Source: Vesta saturnalis
Taxonomy: Eukaryota > Arthropoda > Insecta > Coleoptera > Lampyridae
Assembly (NCBI GenBank): GCA_036346205.1
Contig: JARFJB010002143.1
Location: 1,869,001 to 1,933,000 of the forward strand
Length of the DNA: 64,000 bases
Direction of reading: 5' to 3'
Part shown: positions 11,171 to 22,179 of the stretch, piece by piece
Layout of the letters: every line of letters starts with the position of its first letter
Position numbering within the stretch: the stretch's first letter is position 1
Notes under the pieces: generated by a model
Seen by the model: the letters and a program-made list of their open reading frames with translations, nothing else
Database searches by the model: none
Told to the model about the DNA's origin: nothing
Made by a program: the position numbers and the translations under genes

Positions 11171-13600
11171 TTCTACAGGGTCTAATATAATACTACAATT
11201 TATAATGTCGTAATAAGTATGTTTTTGGAAATCATATTTTCATTGACACTTTTGATAAGTCTGTACATAGAAAAACAAATATCAATTAAAATTCTAATCA
11301 CTTAAATGAACACTTTTGGAATGAAATATTAGTCGTGATTATTCTTTTATTATTATCGCAAGACTGTTAGATTATGACAAATTTTTATCTTTAAAATTCG
11401 CATCACATTTTGATAATTCACTTTCCAACAACAGAATTTCAACGGTCTTTTGTAGTGCTAAGTTTTTAGCAGCATTTATACTTTATGTCTGATTTCATTA
11501 ATATACAAAACTCGTAAGGTATAAATTATAAATACAATAGAACAAAAAGTAATCAAATATTAGTAAAAATTTCATGTTAACACACCTTTCCTATAATTCT
11601 GGTAACAAGATTTTTAATAAATGTCTAGTTTTATCTTAAATCAAACTATGGTAATACACATATATAAATCCTTAAATTGAATTTCCTTTATAATATTAAT
11701 ATAGTCGCATTAAGTTAAATTAAATTGAAAACACTTCGTTAGAGAAAGGTAATGGGAAATTCGTTTGTAGCTGATGCTGCCACCGCATGGTGGAAAACTA
11801 AAGCTTCCGTAGTTTGTAGGTTTGTTAGTAGAGGGCGAGTTCAGTTTGCTAAAACTGAAAATGAAAATCATTATGAGCTTTCTAAACTGAGTTACAATTT
11901 TGTTATTATTTAATACATTTATAAATAATTCAGGAAGAAGTGGTTTATCAAAGCCCATCTAATCCCCCTTTAATCAAGAGGTTATTCAAAGCTTCAAATT
12001 TAATCTTTCGATATTGAATTCAAATGCTAAACTGGCAACAGGTAATCAGATTATGAAAACAGAATTTATTTTTATTCTTAAACTACCCTATACCGCAGTA
12101 TCAGAACGTTGTATTATGCAGAACATGACATGACGAGCAAGAACTTTGAATAATCGTGTAACTTGACTTGCGATCTAAGGGTACTTTAGTTATCCCTATG
12201 GAGAAAATCCCATCATCGATAACATACGTTGTATATTAAACCTCAAATTTTACGTTCATAGAGTAGCGAAATGCTTTAAGCAATTATTTCTTAATTACGC
12301 CCAAAAAAATTAAAATCATTTTGGTTAAAAATGAGATTTATATAGCCTAAGGTAACTAAACTTGATCCATATAATTACCTTAATGACAGGATTAAATTGA
12401 GAATCCCATCATTATAAGACGATTGATCGCTTTGGATCGTTGACCGTAAACTCCCTAATTTATAAAATAATGGATTTATATCACGCTTCATTGTTTACAA
12501 ATATCTTCTAATTTGTACGTATAACTTTTTTCAATTTCAATATTATAAAAAAGAAACTGGTTCTAACACACTTCTTAATTTATTAGTATAGATTAGAATG
12601 TAAATTTTTAATATTCTGGACTAGTGATAAAAAATACGGTAAAGCTTCGCTTTACTACGTGCAATCATCTATTAATACTGTATAAAAATATACTTATTTT
12701 AACCGCGAAAACGACTTTAGAAAGTAATAATATTATATCAAACTTCATTTTATAGTGTTCATGTTTATTGTGTAGCAAACTCATTTAATATACAAATTAG
12801 AGTTAGACATTTTATGCACGTTTAACTTACAGAAAACGTCAACGCGTGAATGCCAACCTTTTTAATATCGGAATTATTTCAGTAGATATAATTAAAATTG
12901 CAGGTTATGCATGACTTCATCTTTGTTAGACCATAAAATCTGTTGCAGTGTCTTCATAGTTTACTATAATTAATTTATTAGTTTTAAAATCCGTAACTAA
13001 CTAATCATTCAAGCGCACAACAAGTAATTAGTTTAATGAGCCTTAATTTGCAATTTATGATTCATTACCACAATGAAGAAATCATAGTTTTTATAATCCG
13101 ATAATTAATACTTTTTAAATTAGTTTAAACACAATGTGCCAAAAAAATGCATGACCTGATTTTCCGTTACAGTTTATGGTGGCCATTTATGTAAAAAGGA
13201 AAAGCGCATCACCAGAAGAATCTGAGGGCTACTAAATACTCCTCAGTAACGGGAAAGAGAGGAAGAAACTTCTTTTAAATTAGATACAAAAGTATTAGTT
13301 TTTACTCTCTCTAGTCTAAGTGACAAATGTAGTGGTTGCTTCTGGTTAGGCGTCCCATGCCATAATCCAACGGTGTCAAATTTTTTTTTAAATCTACTTA
13401 ATGCTATTTTTCAAAGAACTTAATTATTAAATGGCAAGGGAAACGTTACTCATTTGTATATTTTTCTACTGAATGCACCGTTAGTAAATATCAGGGCAAT
13501 CTTGAAGATACTGAGAGGTTAGTTTTTTTAATATGTTGCGTCTTGCAGTGGTTAAAATGCTCGACCCATAGTTTGTCAATAGAAACAGAAACTTCTTTCC
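11171..13600. other. AT-rich intergenic DNA, nothing recognised
   Basis: I found no coding region, RNA gene, long inverted repeat or tandem array in this 2.4 kb. ORFs such as 11710-11958 show no family motif and are treated as chance. Confidence 0.45.
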
Positions 13601-13601
13601 A

Positions 13602-13724
13602 TAGTCCGATCAATTTAGACCCTTTGCATAAATTCCCAACAAGCTGAAAATTTGCATGAACGTTAGGGACACCATTATAATGAAATTGTGAAAAGTCCCC
13701 ATCGATCCCATGTGTGCAAAAAAT
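13602..13724 (+). repeat. Left terminal inverted repeat of long-TIR element, outer part
   Basis: This part pairs with 19626-19767 on the opposite strand. Relative to the right arm it lacks about 16 bp next to CAATTTAG. It is continuous with 17494-17695 once Merlin and one target-site copy are removed. Confidence 0.8.
13717..13724. other. Target-site duplication of Merlin, left copy
   Basis: CAAAAAAT, repeated at 17486-17493. The unoccupied site survives at 19626-19633 on the other strand in the right arm of the host element. Confidence 0.9.
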
Positions 13725-13916
13725 GGTGCCACTATAGTATGCGGTCTACCGTCACTTTTCTGCTATAGCATGTTGTCTACCGTATACCACGCGGTCTACC
13801 GTCACATTACTACTGCAGTATGCGGTCTAGTGCTATAAAAACGAAAAAAATTGTGAGGAAAGAAAAAGTCAAACAAATACTTTGGTGTTAGTATAATTAA
13901 TATCCATTTAGGGTAA

Positions 13917-14340
13917 ACTGGTCCATAGTGGGACGCGGTCCATAGTGGGAATTTTACTCTCCTGGCTATTTTATCGTCGCGGTAGAGCTATATTTCAGTG
14001 TGTGTGCTATCATAACAGTGTTGCCTTTGAATCTCTTGTTGGTTTTTCAATTGGTACGGTACGTTTCCATATTTTGGAAATTCAGGTAAGTGATCAGCTA
14101 AAAATTTTTATTTGTATGTTCAGATTTTTTCGAATAATCCGCCGAAATGTATCCTTTTTAACAAGAATTTGGTATGGATATCTAAAACATACATAACCTC
14201 AATATTATCTTATTCTGTTTATACCTAGCTCTACCACTTTGATAAAATTTTTGGTCATTTGTATTTTGATGCACCATGGTCCATAGTGGGAAAAAATAAG
14301 CGATCCATACTGGGATATGATAGCATAATGAGGTCCATGC
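13917..14340 (+). repeat. Left subterminal repeats of Tigger (GGTCCATAGTGGGA motif)
   Basis: Copies of GGTCCATAGTGGGA or close variants begin near 13920 (inside the TIR), 13937 and 14278. Weaker versions lie near 14302 (GATCCATACTGGGA) and 14331 (GGTCCATGCTGAAA). Such arrays usually serve as transposase binding sites. Confidence 0.8.
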
Positions 14341-14390
14341 TGAAATACGCTAAAACATGCTAAAAATTTTCATTCTTTGCAGAATTGAAT

Positions 14391-16321
14391 ATGCCGAGAC
14401 ATCCAAGATCCCAACTGTCAGCAGTTTTGAAAAAGCAGAGAGGATCATGAAGTCTATGCAAGGTCTATGCATTCTGCAGTGAAAGATGTTGTAGAAAATC
14501 AAATGACATTGATGAGTGCATCCAAAAGCATGGTGTAAACAAGTCAGCTTTACAGCGGAAAGTGAAGAAGTTCAAATTAGCTAATGAAGCTAATGAAGAA
14601 AATACATATGATTTTGAATTCGGACGAAGCCATGGATTCAAACCAATATTTATAAGTAGAGAGGAGCAGCTATTAAGCGAGTATATAATTGAAGCTTGTG
14701 AAATGTGTTACGGCTTAACATTATTAAATACTCGTGAATTAGCTTACAAGTATGCCATTACTAATAATAAAACGGTGCCTCGAGCTTGGCAAGAGAAGAA
14801 ACGAGCTGGAGTCGAATGGATGAATAATTTTAGGAAACGACACCCTTTGTTATCGCTTCGAAAACCAGAAGCAACTAGCCTTGGTAGGGCGACCAGCTTC
14901 AACAAGCACAATGTGGCTACATTTTTCAACAACTTGAGAAATGTGATAACGAAACATAATATCCAGCCGAACCAAATATACAATTGTGATGAGACTGGTG
15001 TCACCAATGTGCATAAACCCGGGAAGGTACTTCCTGACATTAAACAAAAACAAATTGCAAAAGTGACAAGTGCTGAACGAGGCACATTAATAACAATGCG
15101 CGCCGCAATATGCGCTAATGAGACTTTTGTGCCTCCATTCTTTATATTCCCAAGGAAAGTATTTAAGCCTTTCATGCTTACTGGAGCTCCTCTAGAATCA
15201 GACAGTGCAGCTTAACCCTCTGGTTGGATGACAAACACGTGCGATGCAGTAAAGAATTCCAAGTTCTATTAATTCTTGATAACCATGAGAGCCGTTACGA
15301 TGTTCGTGTGCTGAATATGTGTAAAGATAATGGGATTATTTTATTGACATTGCCGCCCCACTGCCGCCATAAATTACAACCGCTGGACGTGAGCTGCTTC
15401 TTTCCATTTAAAAGCGATTATAATGAAGGAGTTGATGACTGGATGCTAAATCATCCTGCCGTACCTATGACCATTTATGATGTGTTTAGTGTTGTTGGTA
15501 TTGCCTACCCTAAAGCATTTACTCCTGTCAATAGCACCCCTGAATTCACAAATTTTTTCAGAGAGTGATTTTATGTCATCTTATGTCACTGATAGGCCCA
15601 AAGAAAATCAAAATGGAAATGGTGACGAAAATAAGGCTAACGAAGGTGTTCAGGATATGGAAGATGTTCAGGATGTAGAAGATGTTCAGGATGTAGAAGA
15701 ACCACGACATGTCAGCCCAATTCCTGGCCCATCCAATATAGTAACCCCTCAGCAAATCAGGCCACATGCCAAAGCTGCTCCTAGGAAAAACCTTAGAAAA
15801 GGCAGAAAGAAGCTACAGTCATCAATAATAACAGATACCCCCGTAAAAGATGCCATAGAGGAACAGCATAAAGAAAGATTGGCTAAAAAAGCACTTTCAG
15901 AAGAGAAAAAGCAGAAGGCTAATAAAGTTAAACGTCAAGTTTTTAATGACGACATTAGTTCGAACAGTGACGTTAGTGAAGAGATTTGCAACGATTCTAG
16001 CGATTTAGAAAGCTTTACATCAGAATATCAAGATTTGTCTATTCAAGAGCAGGACTATGTTATAGTAAGATACGTGACAAAAAAAACTGTTAAAAATTAT
16101 GTTGGTCAGATTATTAAAATAAATGGAGATGAATATAATATCTCCTTTATGAAGAGAATTGTGGCCGCCAAATTTGTTTTCCCTGACAAACCCGATGAAA
16201 ATACCGTAGTAGCAGAAGATATTTTACTAAAGCTGCCCCCTCCCTCCATTAGTGGAAGTACAGCTAGGGCTGCTCGCCAGTTTATGTTCCCTGTGAATTT
16301 TTTCCAATTTAAAATAGACTA
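14391..16321 (+). pseudogene. Tigger/pogo-type transposase (CENP-B-like, DDE_1), frameshifted
   Basis: The product would bind the element ends and cut and paste it at TA. The likely start is ATG 14391 (MPRHPRSQLSAVLKK), just after a possible splice acceptor TTTGCAG. An N-terminal helix-turn-helix (DECIQKHGVNKSALQRKVKKF, with one early frame break) is followed by the CENP-B-type domain. The DDE_1 catalytic domain has YNCDETGV (~14990, first Asp) and LILDNHESR (~15275, second Asp). The C-terminal tail is acidic with repeated VEDVQDVE and a basic stretch. Between LESDSAA and the second Asp a stop (15213) is followed by PSGWM and then a shift with missing codons, so the core is split into two frames. 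Another frame change occurs at ~15565. Not functional as it stands. Confidence 0.9.
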
Positions 16322-16340
16322 AAAGTGTTTTTTTATTAAA

Positions 16341-16585
16341 AATCCCACTATGGACCACTATGATTCCCACAATGAACCATGTAGTGGTTCATAGTGGGAC
16401 TAGTGGTCCATAGTGGAACTTGTTGAATAAAATTTATTATAAATAAAGGATTACTTGAAATTATTATTAGTTTGCTAGTTTACATCCATACCCATGTATA
16501 TGTACGCTTATTATAATTTACAGACGCTTAATAAAGGAGCTATAAATTTTTGAAAAAAACCGTCCCACTATGGACCAGTTTACCC
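16341..16585 (-). repeat. Right subterminal repeats of Tigger (TCCCACTATGGACC motif)
   Basis: Complementary copies lie at about 16342 and in the TIR at 16563. A diverged copy (TTCCCACAATGAACC) is at about 16364, and inverted copies are near 16386 (GGTTCATAGTGGGA) and 16404 (GGTCCATAGTGG). This region lies directly after the transposase stop. Confidence 0.8.
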
Positions 16586-16641
16586 TACCTCAATTTATTT
16601 CAAAATTTTAATGAATACGTATTATCTGCATACTTTGCTAA

Positions 16642-17280
16642 TTGGTAATGGGTAATGCAACTATCCTTACGGGGAAATCGCTGAACACCATTACTGATTG
16701 GTATAATATGTGCCGAGAAGTCTGCACTGCTGTAATTTACAGAAAAGGCCAGATGGTGGGTACCGTAAATAGTCCCATCCAAATTGATGAAGCTAGGTTT
16801 GCTGGTCGCCGAAAATACAATCGTGATCGGATGTTAAATGGCGATGAGGTTGTAGAATCTGAAGACAGCGATACTGAAGTCCAAAACAACAGGAACCATG
16901 GTGCAAGAATCGACGGCCCTTGGGTGTTTGGAATGAAGAAAGGGCCCGATTGTCGTTATTTTGTGGTGGATCGGCGGGACAGAGCTACCTTGGTGCCAAT
17001 AATACAGCGGGAAGCTCAGTTGGGATCGGTTATTCATTCCGACGAGTGGCCAGCATACGCAAATTTGGATCAACTCGGTTACCGACACCAAACCGTTAAC
17101 TATCAGGAAAATTATGGAGTCGAAAGATCTTGGCTGGACGCAAAGGTGCGAATTTTGAAAAAATGAGGGACGTTCCACGTCAGCATTTGGACCACTACTG
17201 CTGGAAGTTATTAAGGAAAGAGGCTGATGACTTGTTTGTTACGTTTTTGAATGATATTAGACAAGTAATACAGATAATGT
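16642..17280 (+). pseudogene. Merlin transposase (IS1016/ISXO2-like DDE), frameshifted near the C-terminus
   Basis: The frame from 16642 contains IQIDEARFAGRRKYNRDR (first catalytic Asp), DGPWVFGMKKG, CRYFVVDRRDRATLVPIIQR and GSVIHSDEWPAYANL (second Asp), then NYQENYGVERSWLDAKVR, which supplies the Glu near the ERSWLDAK position. This is the standard order of Merlin transposases. The frame stops at 17164, but the adjacent frame from 17163 continues MRDVPRQHLDHYCWKLLRK and ends with FVTFLNDIRQV at 17280, as expected. A single base lost in the A-run at 17157-17162 explains the shift. The N-terminal part is shortened; the Tigger inserted just upstream, at 16586. Confidence 0.9.
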
Positions 17281-17485
17281 GAATTCATTTATATGTAAGA
17301 TATTGTGTATTATTCGTTAGAACTTGGAAATAAATTCTTTATCTACAATTTTTTTTTAAACATTATCGGTAAATAGCATTGGGTATATGTAATAGATCGC
17401 AACTTAGCGGTAGACCGCATACTATAGTAGCAGTGTTATGGAGTAGATCACACTGTGGCGGTAGACCGCATACTGTAGCGGTACC

Positions 17486-17493
17486 CAAAAAAT
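17486..17493. other. Target-site duplication of Merlin, right copy
   Basis: CAAAAAAT, identical to the copy at 13717-13724. Confidence 0.9.
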
Positions 17494-17695
17494 TTTATTC
17501 AAGATCGAAGTTCGCAAAAATGGTTTTTTTGATTTTTCTGCGAAACGGTTAGTTTTATGATAAAAATGTTTCCAACAAAAATTATAGATCATGCAATTAT
17601 CTACAAAAATTGTTCTTACACTTTTTTTAATATCATTAACCATTTCTGAGAAAAAGCGATTCTAAGATTTACTTTTGTTGTATTCTCTATAACAT
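17494..17695 (+). repeat. Left terminal inverted repeat of long-TIR element, inner part
   Basis: This pairs with 19430-19625 inverted. Shared blocks include GTTCGCAAAAATGG, GCGAAACGGTTAGTTTTAT and TTGTTGTATTCTC-like sequence. The similarity stops near 17695. Confidence 0.8.
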
Positions 17696-17805
17696 GCACA
17701 CGTTTCCACGCCTCCTACGAGGTAGTGTACTTAGCGCGTTTTTTTTAACGTGGTTTCTCCGGTAGGTCTACTCCACGGTCTATCTCAGTAAAATTTAATG
17801 AAATG

Positions 17806-19083
17806 TCAGGTCATCTTATTCATCATCATCGTCTGTTTCTTCTTCTTCTTCATCTTCTTCTCTTCTTCTATTTCTTCTTCTTCTTCCTCATCTTGCTGAG
17901 TAAATTGCGATACATCAGTTGTTTCGTCGTTGATGTAAGGATCTTCTTCTGTTTGAGATTCAACATTTGAACACGACTGGTGCATGCTGGTGAACAAGAT
18001 AAGCCTACTTTTCTGCAGCCGCATTTCGAATTACACCCCTTTTTGCAGTTTCAAAAAAATAGTATTAAGGAGATTTTCTGGTGCAGGTCGAAGTAGAGTG
18101 TAGATTGGTTCCAATACATTATTAATTAGCTTCCAACCCCATTCTTCTGGGTCCACACTTGAACTCCATATACAGAAAGAAGAAAGCGAATTCCGTTTGT
18201 GATTAGAGTTTCTGGAGTAGAGTTCATATCTTCGAAAGTTTTTGCACATGTAATAAAATTTTGTATTTAAAACAATTAAAAAATTGTTGTTTTACCCCTC
18301 CGGAACATTTCTGATGTTGTATCACAGCCAGTCATAGCATGTAAAAATAGTATATGATTTTTACATTTAGGATAATCCGATAAACTCGTATTTGAAAATA
18401 TGTCCGATGGTTGTTGAGCCTTGCCGGGTTTCAAAAAATAAATAATTTTTTCAATTGAAGTTCGAGCGGTAAGTAATACCAATAGATCAACATCTTCACC
18501 AACAACAACATTTATATCAGTTGGATTGAATTGATTTATTGCAGTTTCTATAATGAGTACATCAGCGTCATTGTCAGCTTGGTACCTAGCTTCAGCAGCA
18601 ACTAAATCGTGTTCAATCCCGATACGAGCAACAATAGTTTTTGCGGCGTCATCAGAACAAGACTGGGCAACTTTCATAACTGAGTCTTTGAATGAAAGTG
18701 TTGTAACTTGACTAATTCTATGACGAAATCTCTGTGCTCGTTTCTTTTCATATTCTTCATTCAATTCATCGCCGCAAAAGAAGCAACAATTTTTGAATGA
18801 AAAATCTGGCTCACTTACACGAGCTGTAGTACGAGGAGGACTTATTTTAGGTGTACTAGCTGGTTCCTCTTCATGTTGCCATTTTACTGAGCAATTGTGC
18901 TCTTTCGAGTGTACCGTTTACGACACTGCACATGAATTGTCACTCATTTTTTGTCTTTTAAGTAATCAGTAAATTCATCACCCCTTTGAACACTTACGTC
19001 AATTAACGTCTTCATGCCACGATCAACAGTAACACATTCACTTGAAGGTAAGGGTTTATTGCAAATACAACACAATTGCGACA
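17806..19083 (-). pseudogene. Nuclease-like, Cys-rich protein of the long-TIR element (multi-copy insect family)
   Basis: The minus-strand start at 19083 reads MSQLCCICNKPLPSSECVTV, a small Cys pair motif. Further on come FKNCCFFCGDEL and a KYRRRI-like basic stretch (RAQRFRHRISQV). Next is HDLVAAEARY directly joined to DADVLIIETAI. Then VVVGEDVDLLVLL, YFLKPGK and HILFLHAMTGCDTTSEMF (18276-18500), a signature I remember from many repeated, unnamed arthropod and cnidarian proteins that look like PIN/FEN1-type nucleases. The tail holds EEWGWKLINN and a zinc-binding-like CKKGCNSKCGCRKVG block near 18030-18000, then an acidic end. There are several frameshifts and at least one internal deletion (before DADVLI). 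The TIRs on either side suggest it is the element's own gene. Its exact activity is unknown. Confidence 0.65.
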
Positions 19084-19429
19084 TATTTAAAAAAAACCTC
19101 AATACACCACAAACTTTTGTAGAGAATATTCGAAATAACCACGTGGTTTCGCTACAAGGGAATGTTCAAGACTAACGGTAATTTTGTTGGAACCTTATAA
19201 ATAGGAGCAGGTAGACGGATACTGTGATGTAGACAATTGAATAGTAGATAAATGTTGCTCAAGGCCAACATGGTCACATAAAATGAGGGACTCGGTTTCT
19301 TTTCAGTCCATATTCTCAGAATTATTATTTATTATTAATGTATTAGTCATGGAGACTAATAGTTTTACTTATATTATGTGTCCAATGATGTACATAGTAC
19401 ATAGTATAGGCAGTTCAGTAATGCTTATT

Positions 19430-19767
19430 ATGGAGAATACAACTAAAGTAAATTTTAGAATCGATGCTTCGCAGAAATGGTTAATGTTAGGAAAAAGTAT
19501 AAGGACAATTTTTGTAGATAATTGCATGACTTACAATTTTTGTCTGAATTATTTTTATAATAAAACTAACCGTTTCGCTGAATAATCCAAAAAAACCATT
19601 TTTGCGAACTTTGACCTTGAAAAAAATTTTTTGCACACATGGGATCGATGAGGACTTTTCACAATTTCATTATAATGGTGTCCCTAACGTTCATGCAAAT
19701 TCTCAGCTTGTTGGGAATTTATGCAAGGGTACCCCTATTTTTGCGGCTAAATTGACCGGATTACCAC
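19430..19767 (-). repeat. Right terminal inverted repeat of long-TIR element with intact Merlin empty site
   Basis: Inverted counterpart of the split left arm. At 19626-19633 it carries ATTTTTTG uninterrupted, the complement of the CAAAAAAT duplicated around Merlin in the left arm. Confidence 0.85.
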
Positions 19768-19875
19768 CCTTATTTTTTGGCTGTTTGTATATTTTTTAAT
19801 GCACAGAATTACATCAAAAGTTCAGCATCATCTATATGAATATCAGGGTGCTGTTAATGAGTTCCCAACATCTGA

Positions 19876-20366
19876 TCATAAAGGTTCTTTTTTAGGTAAC
19901 GCCCATCGAAACGCTTGCGAATCTTCAAAGTGTTGCGTCCATTTATCTAAATAGGCTGTATAAGTAGTATAAAACATGGTCACTGACGTTTTAAATTGAG
20001 TTACGGCTAGGTCTTCTCCTTCATTTACCAAAGCTACGAGCATAGTGTTAACTTGATTTGACAAAGAGACTTCATTTTTCCGTTCTATTAATCGATGCTT
20101 TAAATTTGATAGAACCATGTATATTTCTACCATTGAAGATTTTTCAGATTGCACTTGTAGCACACATTTATGAAATGTAGAAGCGTGAGTGTAGAAACCA
20201 TAGCCAGACCTAAAAAAAAGATATTTTTAAGATTATTAAGAATCAGTGTGGGACATTTTTCTTGACAAAGAAAGTGACTTTGACTTTGTAACTCATGGAA
20301 GACGGGGGATTCGCTGTAAATTGTAAAGTACCTAGAATAATACCTCAAACACCGTAGACATACCAT
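19876..20366 (-). pseudogene. Unrecognised ORF remnant, possibly transposase-derived
   Basis: A 95-codon frame (19876-20163) with many Lys/Glu residues and the segment FKTSVTMFYTTYTAYLDKWT continues, after a break, into sequence upstream (20127-20366). The composition and the helical look recall C-terminal regions of hAT-like or related domesticated transposases, but I cannot name a family. It lies just outside the right arm of the long-TIR element and so may belong to the DNA that element inserted into. Confidence 0.25.
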
Positions 20367-20500
20367 AGAATATGGTATGGAAACAATGTCATTGGCACCA
20401 CTATGGTCTTGATTTTCAGAAACAATTCAAAGGCTTAGATGTGTTGAAGTTCTTGAATGATCACAGAATTGAAGAGGGGTGCCTACTGGGTAAACCACTC

Positions 20501-20503
<3 letters not shown>

Positions 20504-20569
<66 letters not shown>
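20504..20569. repeat. (TA)n microsatellite
   Basis: About 33 uninterrupted TA units. Confidence 0.98.
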
Positions 20570-20571
<2 letters not shown>

Positions 20572-21730
20572 GCGTACAACGCCCTATAACTTTCACATGG
20601 TGCGTCAACATTCGTTTACACAACTCACTATATTTATTTTGACCCAAAATAATGAACACTTAACCTTTAAATAAATTTTGAAAACACCCGAGTTTAATTA
20701 ATGTTAAACGCAAAAAACAACAGCACTTCAAATATTAAAATGCAGTAGTTGCTAAGACTAATATTATTTAATACCCTATCTTTCAAATAAATAGTCTGTG
20801 TTTTACTGAAATACGCATCGTTTTGCATGTCGTTTCTAGTCTCAATTGTATAGTAATTTTTAAACACTTAATTCGAAGCTTTGCTTTTTTACAAATAATA
20901 AAAAAAACGTAATTGATTATTAAATTCAGTAAAGTTGTACTTATAAAACGGTAGTGTTATGCTTTTTACTTGTTCTGCACTCTCGTACATTAACCAATAT
21001 AACTTCTTAAAACATGTATTTAAAGTAATTCCTTGGCTGAAGTATATCTACGACGTGTAAAACAAATATCATTAATACGAAAGATTGTTTAAACCCTGGA
21101 CTAATATGCACATCAATTCGATAATCAATAAGGTTCATCGTTCACAGATAATCAAAACGAACGAATAAACTATTACAACATAACTGTTCAAGTTGATGAT
21201 GGAAACGATGCCGTGGATGAGCTGAATGTATCTCACATCCAAGGTGATGGTAATGATTCACAGAAGAGGAAGAAGAGGGATGAAATAAAGGAAAAAAGAC
21301 GAGTCTCAAAACCATGATGATCATAGCGACGAATCACGGTTCAAGAAGAAGAAGAAGAAGACCGATAAAGGATGTGATTAAATAAATGATGTATTGTTGT
21401 TTATAATAAGAATAATATATTTTTAAACGCTAAGATTTCTCAATTTTTGTTAATAAACTTGTTTTTCCTAACGGTGTTTGAACCTGTACTAACAATGCTG
21501 CAGTTAATGCGAAAGGGCGGTTAGATGGGTAACTACAATGAGTGTGAGATTGGACTTCTTTTGCACTCTGTGAGTTAAATCATACTGCTATTATTTGGAT
21601 TGAGAGCTGATTTTGTATGATTAAGTTAAATCAGTTTGTATTTTTGAATTGTGGTTTGTTGGTTTTAGCAAAGTGTAAGTTAGTCCAATCAGTATTTTTT
21701 GAGCTGTAAGCTAGTTTTCGCAGGCTGTAA
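20570..21730. other. Intergenic, nothing recognised except a short GAA run
   Basis: A GAAGAAGAAGAAGAAGA tract lies at about 21340-21360. The ORF at 21142-21324 has no family motifs. Confidence 0.4.
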
Positions 21731-21734
21731 GTTA

Positions 21735-21862
21735 TGATTTGATCTATTGAGATTGATTTGGTTGATTGATTGATTGATTGAGATTGATCTGGTTGTTTGA
21801 TCTGGTCGAACGTGATTTGTTTGGGGTTGATCTGCTTAATTGATTTGATTAATTGATTTGTA
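21735..21862. repeat. TTGA-rich simple repeat
   Basis: Irregular runs of TTGATTGATTGATTGA with TTGATTTG and TTGATCTG variants. The minus-strand ORF over it encodes only low-complexity SIKQIN/SINQST-type peptide. Confidence 0.8.
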
Positions 21863-21885
21863 TGTTTGAGAAAGAGACGAACACG

Positions 21886-22135
21886 ATCAACCTCTATTAC
21901 AGAAACCATTCATTAGTCTTTACACCATTAGATGACACCACAAACAACCCTAATTAGTCCTAGAAATATACCGCTAGGCCCCGCAGTCTCTATTACAGAA
22001 AAACATTTGCTAGTTTAAAAATATACTACTAGATGGTGCCACAAACGAAACCATAATTAGCTCTAGAAATATAACGCTAGGTGGTGCCACTATTACAGAA
22101 AATATTCATTAGTCCATACACAACTAGATGGCTAC
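21886..22135. repeat. Degenerate repeats with TATTACAGAAA and CTAGATGG motifs
   Basis: TATTACAGAAA occurs at about 21895, 21989 and 22092. Between these lie ACTAGATGGTGCCACAAAC-like and CTAGAAATATAACGCTAGG-like blocks. The period is about 95-105 bp with three copies. Confidence 0.65.
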
Positions 22136-22179
22136 ACAAATTCAAATTTCGCAACAAGGGGGCCACGACAGGAGGGCGC

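Larger units (their letters stand above)
13911..16585 (+). mobile_element. Tigger (pogo-group) DNA transposon with perfect 25-bp TIRs
   Basis: Both ends read inward as GGGTAAACTGGTCCATAGTG followed by GGACG, a perfect 25-bp inverted repeat. The element is flanked by TA at 13909-13910 and 16586-16587. It spans 2675 bp, a usual length for a full Tigger. It carries one pogo-type transposase gene in plus orientation, now broken. Because it lies inside Merlin, it is younger than that insertion. The perfect TIRs suggest fairly recent mobility, even though the transposase copy is damaged. Confidence 0.95.
13725..17485 (+). mobile_element. Merlin DNA transposon (interrupted by Tigger)
   Basis: The ends are inverted repeats. 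The left end starts GGTGCCACTATAGTATGCGG and the right end, read inward on the minus strand, starts GGTACCGCTACAGTATGCGG; both continue with TCTACCG. The element is flanked by the 8-bp duplication CAAAAAAT at 13717-13724 and 17486-17493, the expected 8-9 bp size for Merlin. It encodes an IS1016/ISXO2-type DDE transposase. Without the nested Tigger and its extra TA it is about 1.08 kb, a typical Merlin length. The motif GCGGTCTACCG occurs several times near both ends (for example 13750, 13792, 17411, 17460), suggesting subterminal transposase sites. Confidence 0.9.
13602..19767. mobile_element. Long-TIR DNA transposon carrying a nuclease-like gene, interrupted by Merlin
   Basis: Left arm 13602-13724 plus 17494-17695 and right arm 19430-19767 are inverted copies of about 330 bp, still alignable over their whole length. 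One shared block is AAATTCCCAACAAGCTGA, another GGGACACCATTATAATG. Removing the Merlin insertion leaves an element of about 2.4 kb with one minus-strand gene in the middle. The superfamily is uncertain. The gene's nuclease-like and Cys-rich features recall the Academ group, which is described as carrying an XPG-like nuclease, but this is inference. A target-site duplication could not be fixed because the outermost bases are diverged. Confidence 0.7.

Noticed and set aside
14744..15175. 143-codon minus-strand ORF
   Set aside because: Antisense shadow of the Tigger transposase, whose motifs are on the plus strand.
20372..20674. ORF with Ile-Tyr repeats (also at 33734-34060 and 54390-54823)
   Set aside because: They are translations of (TA)n microsatellites plus short flanks.
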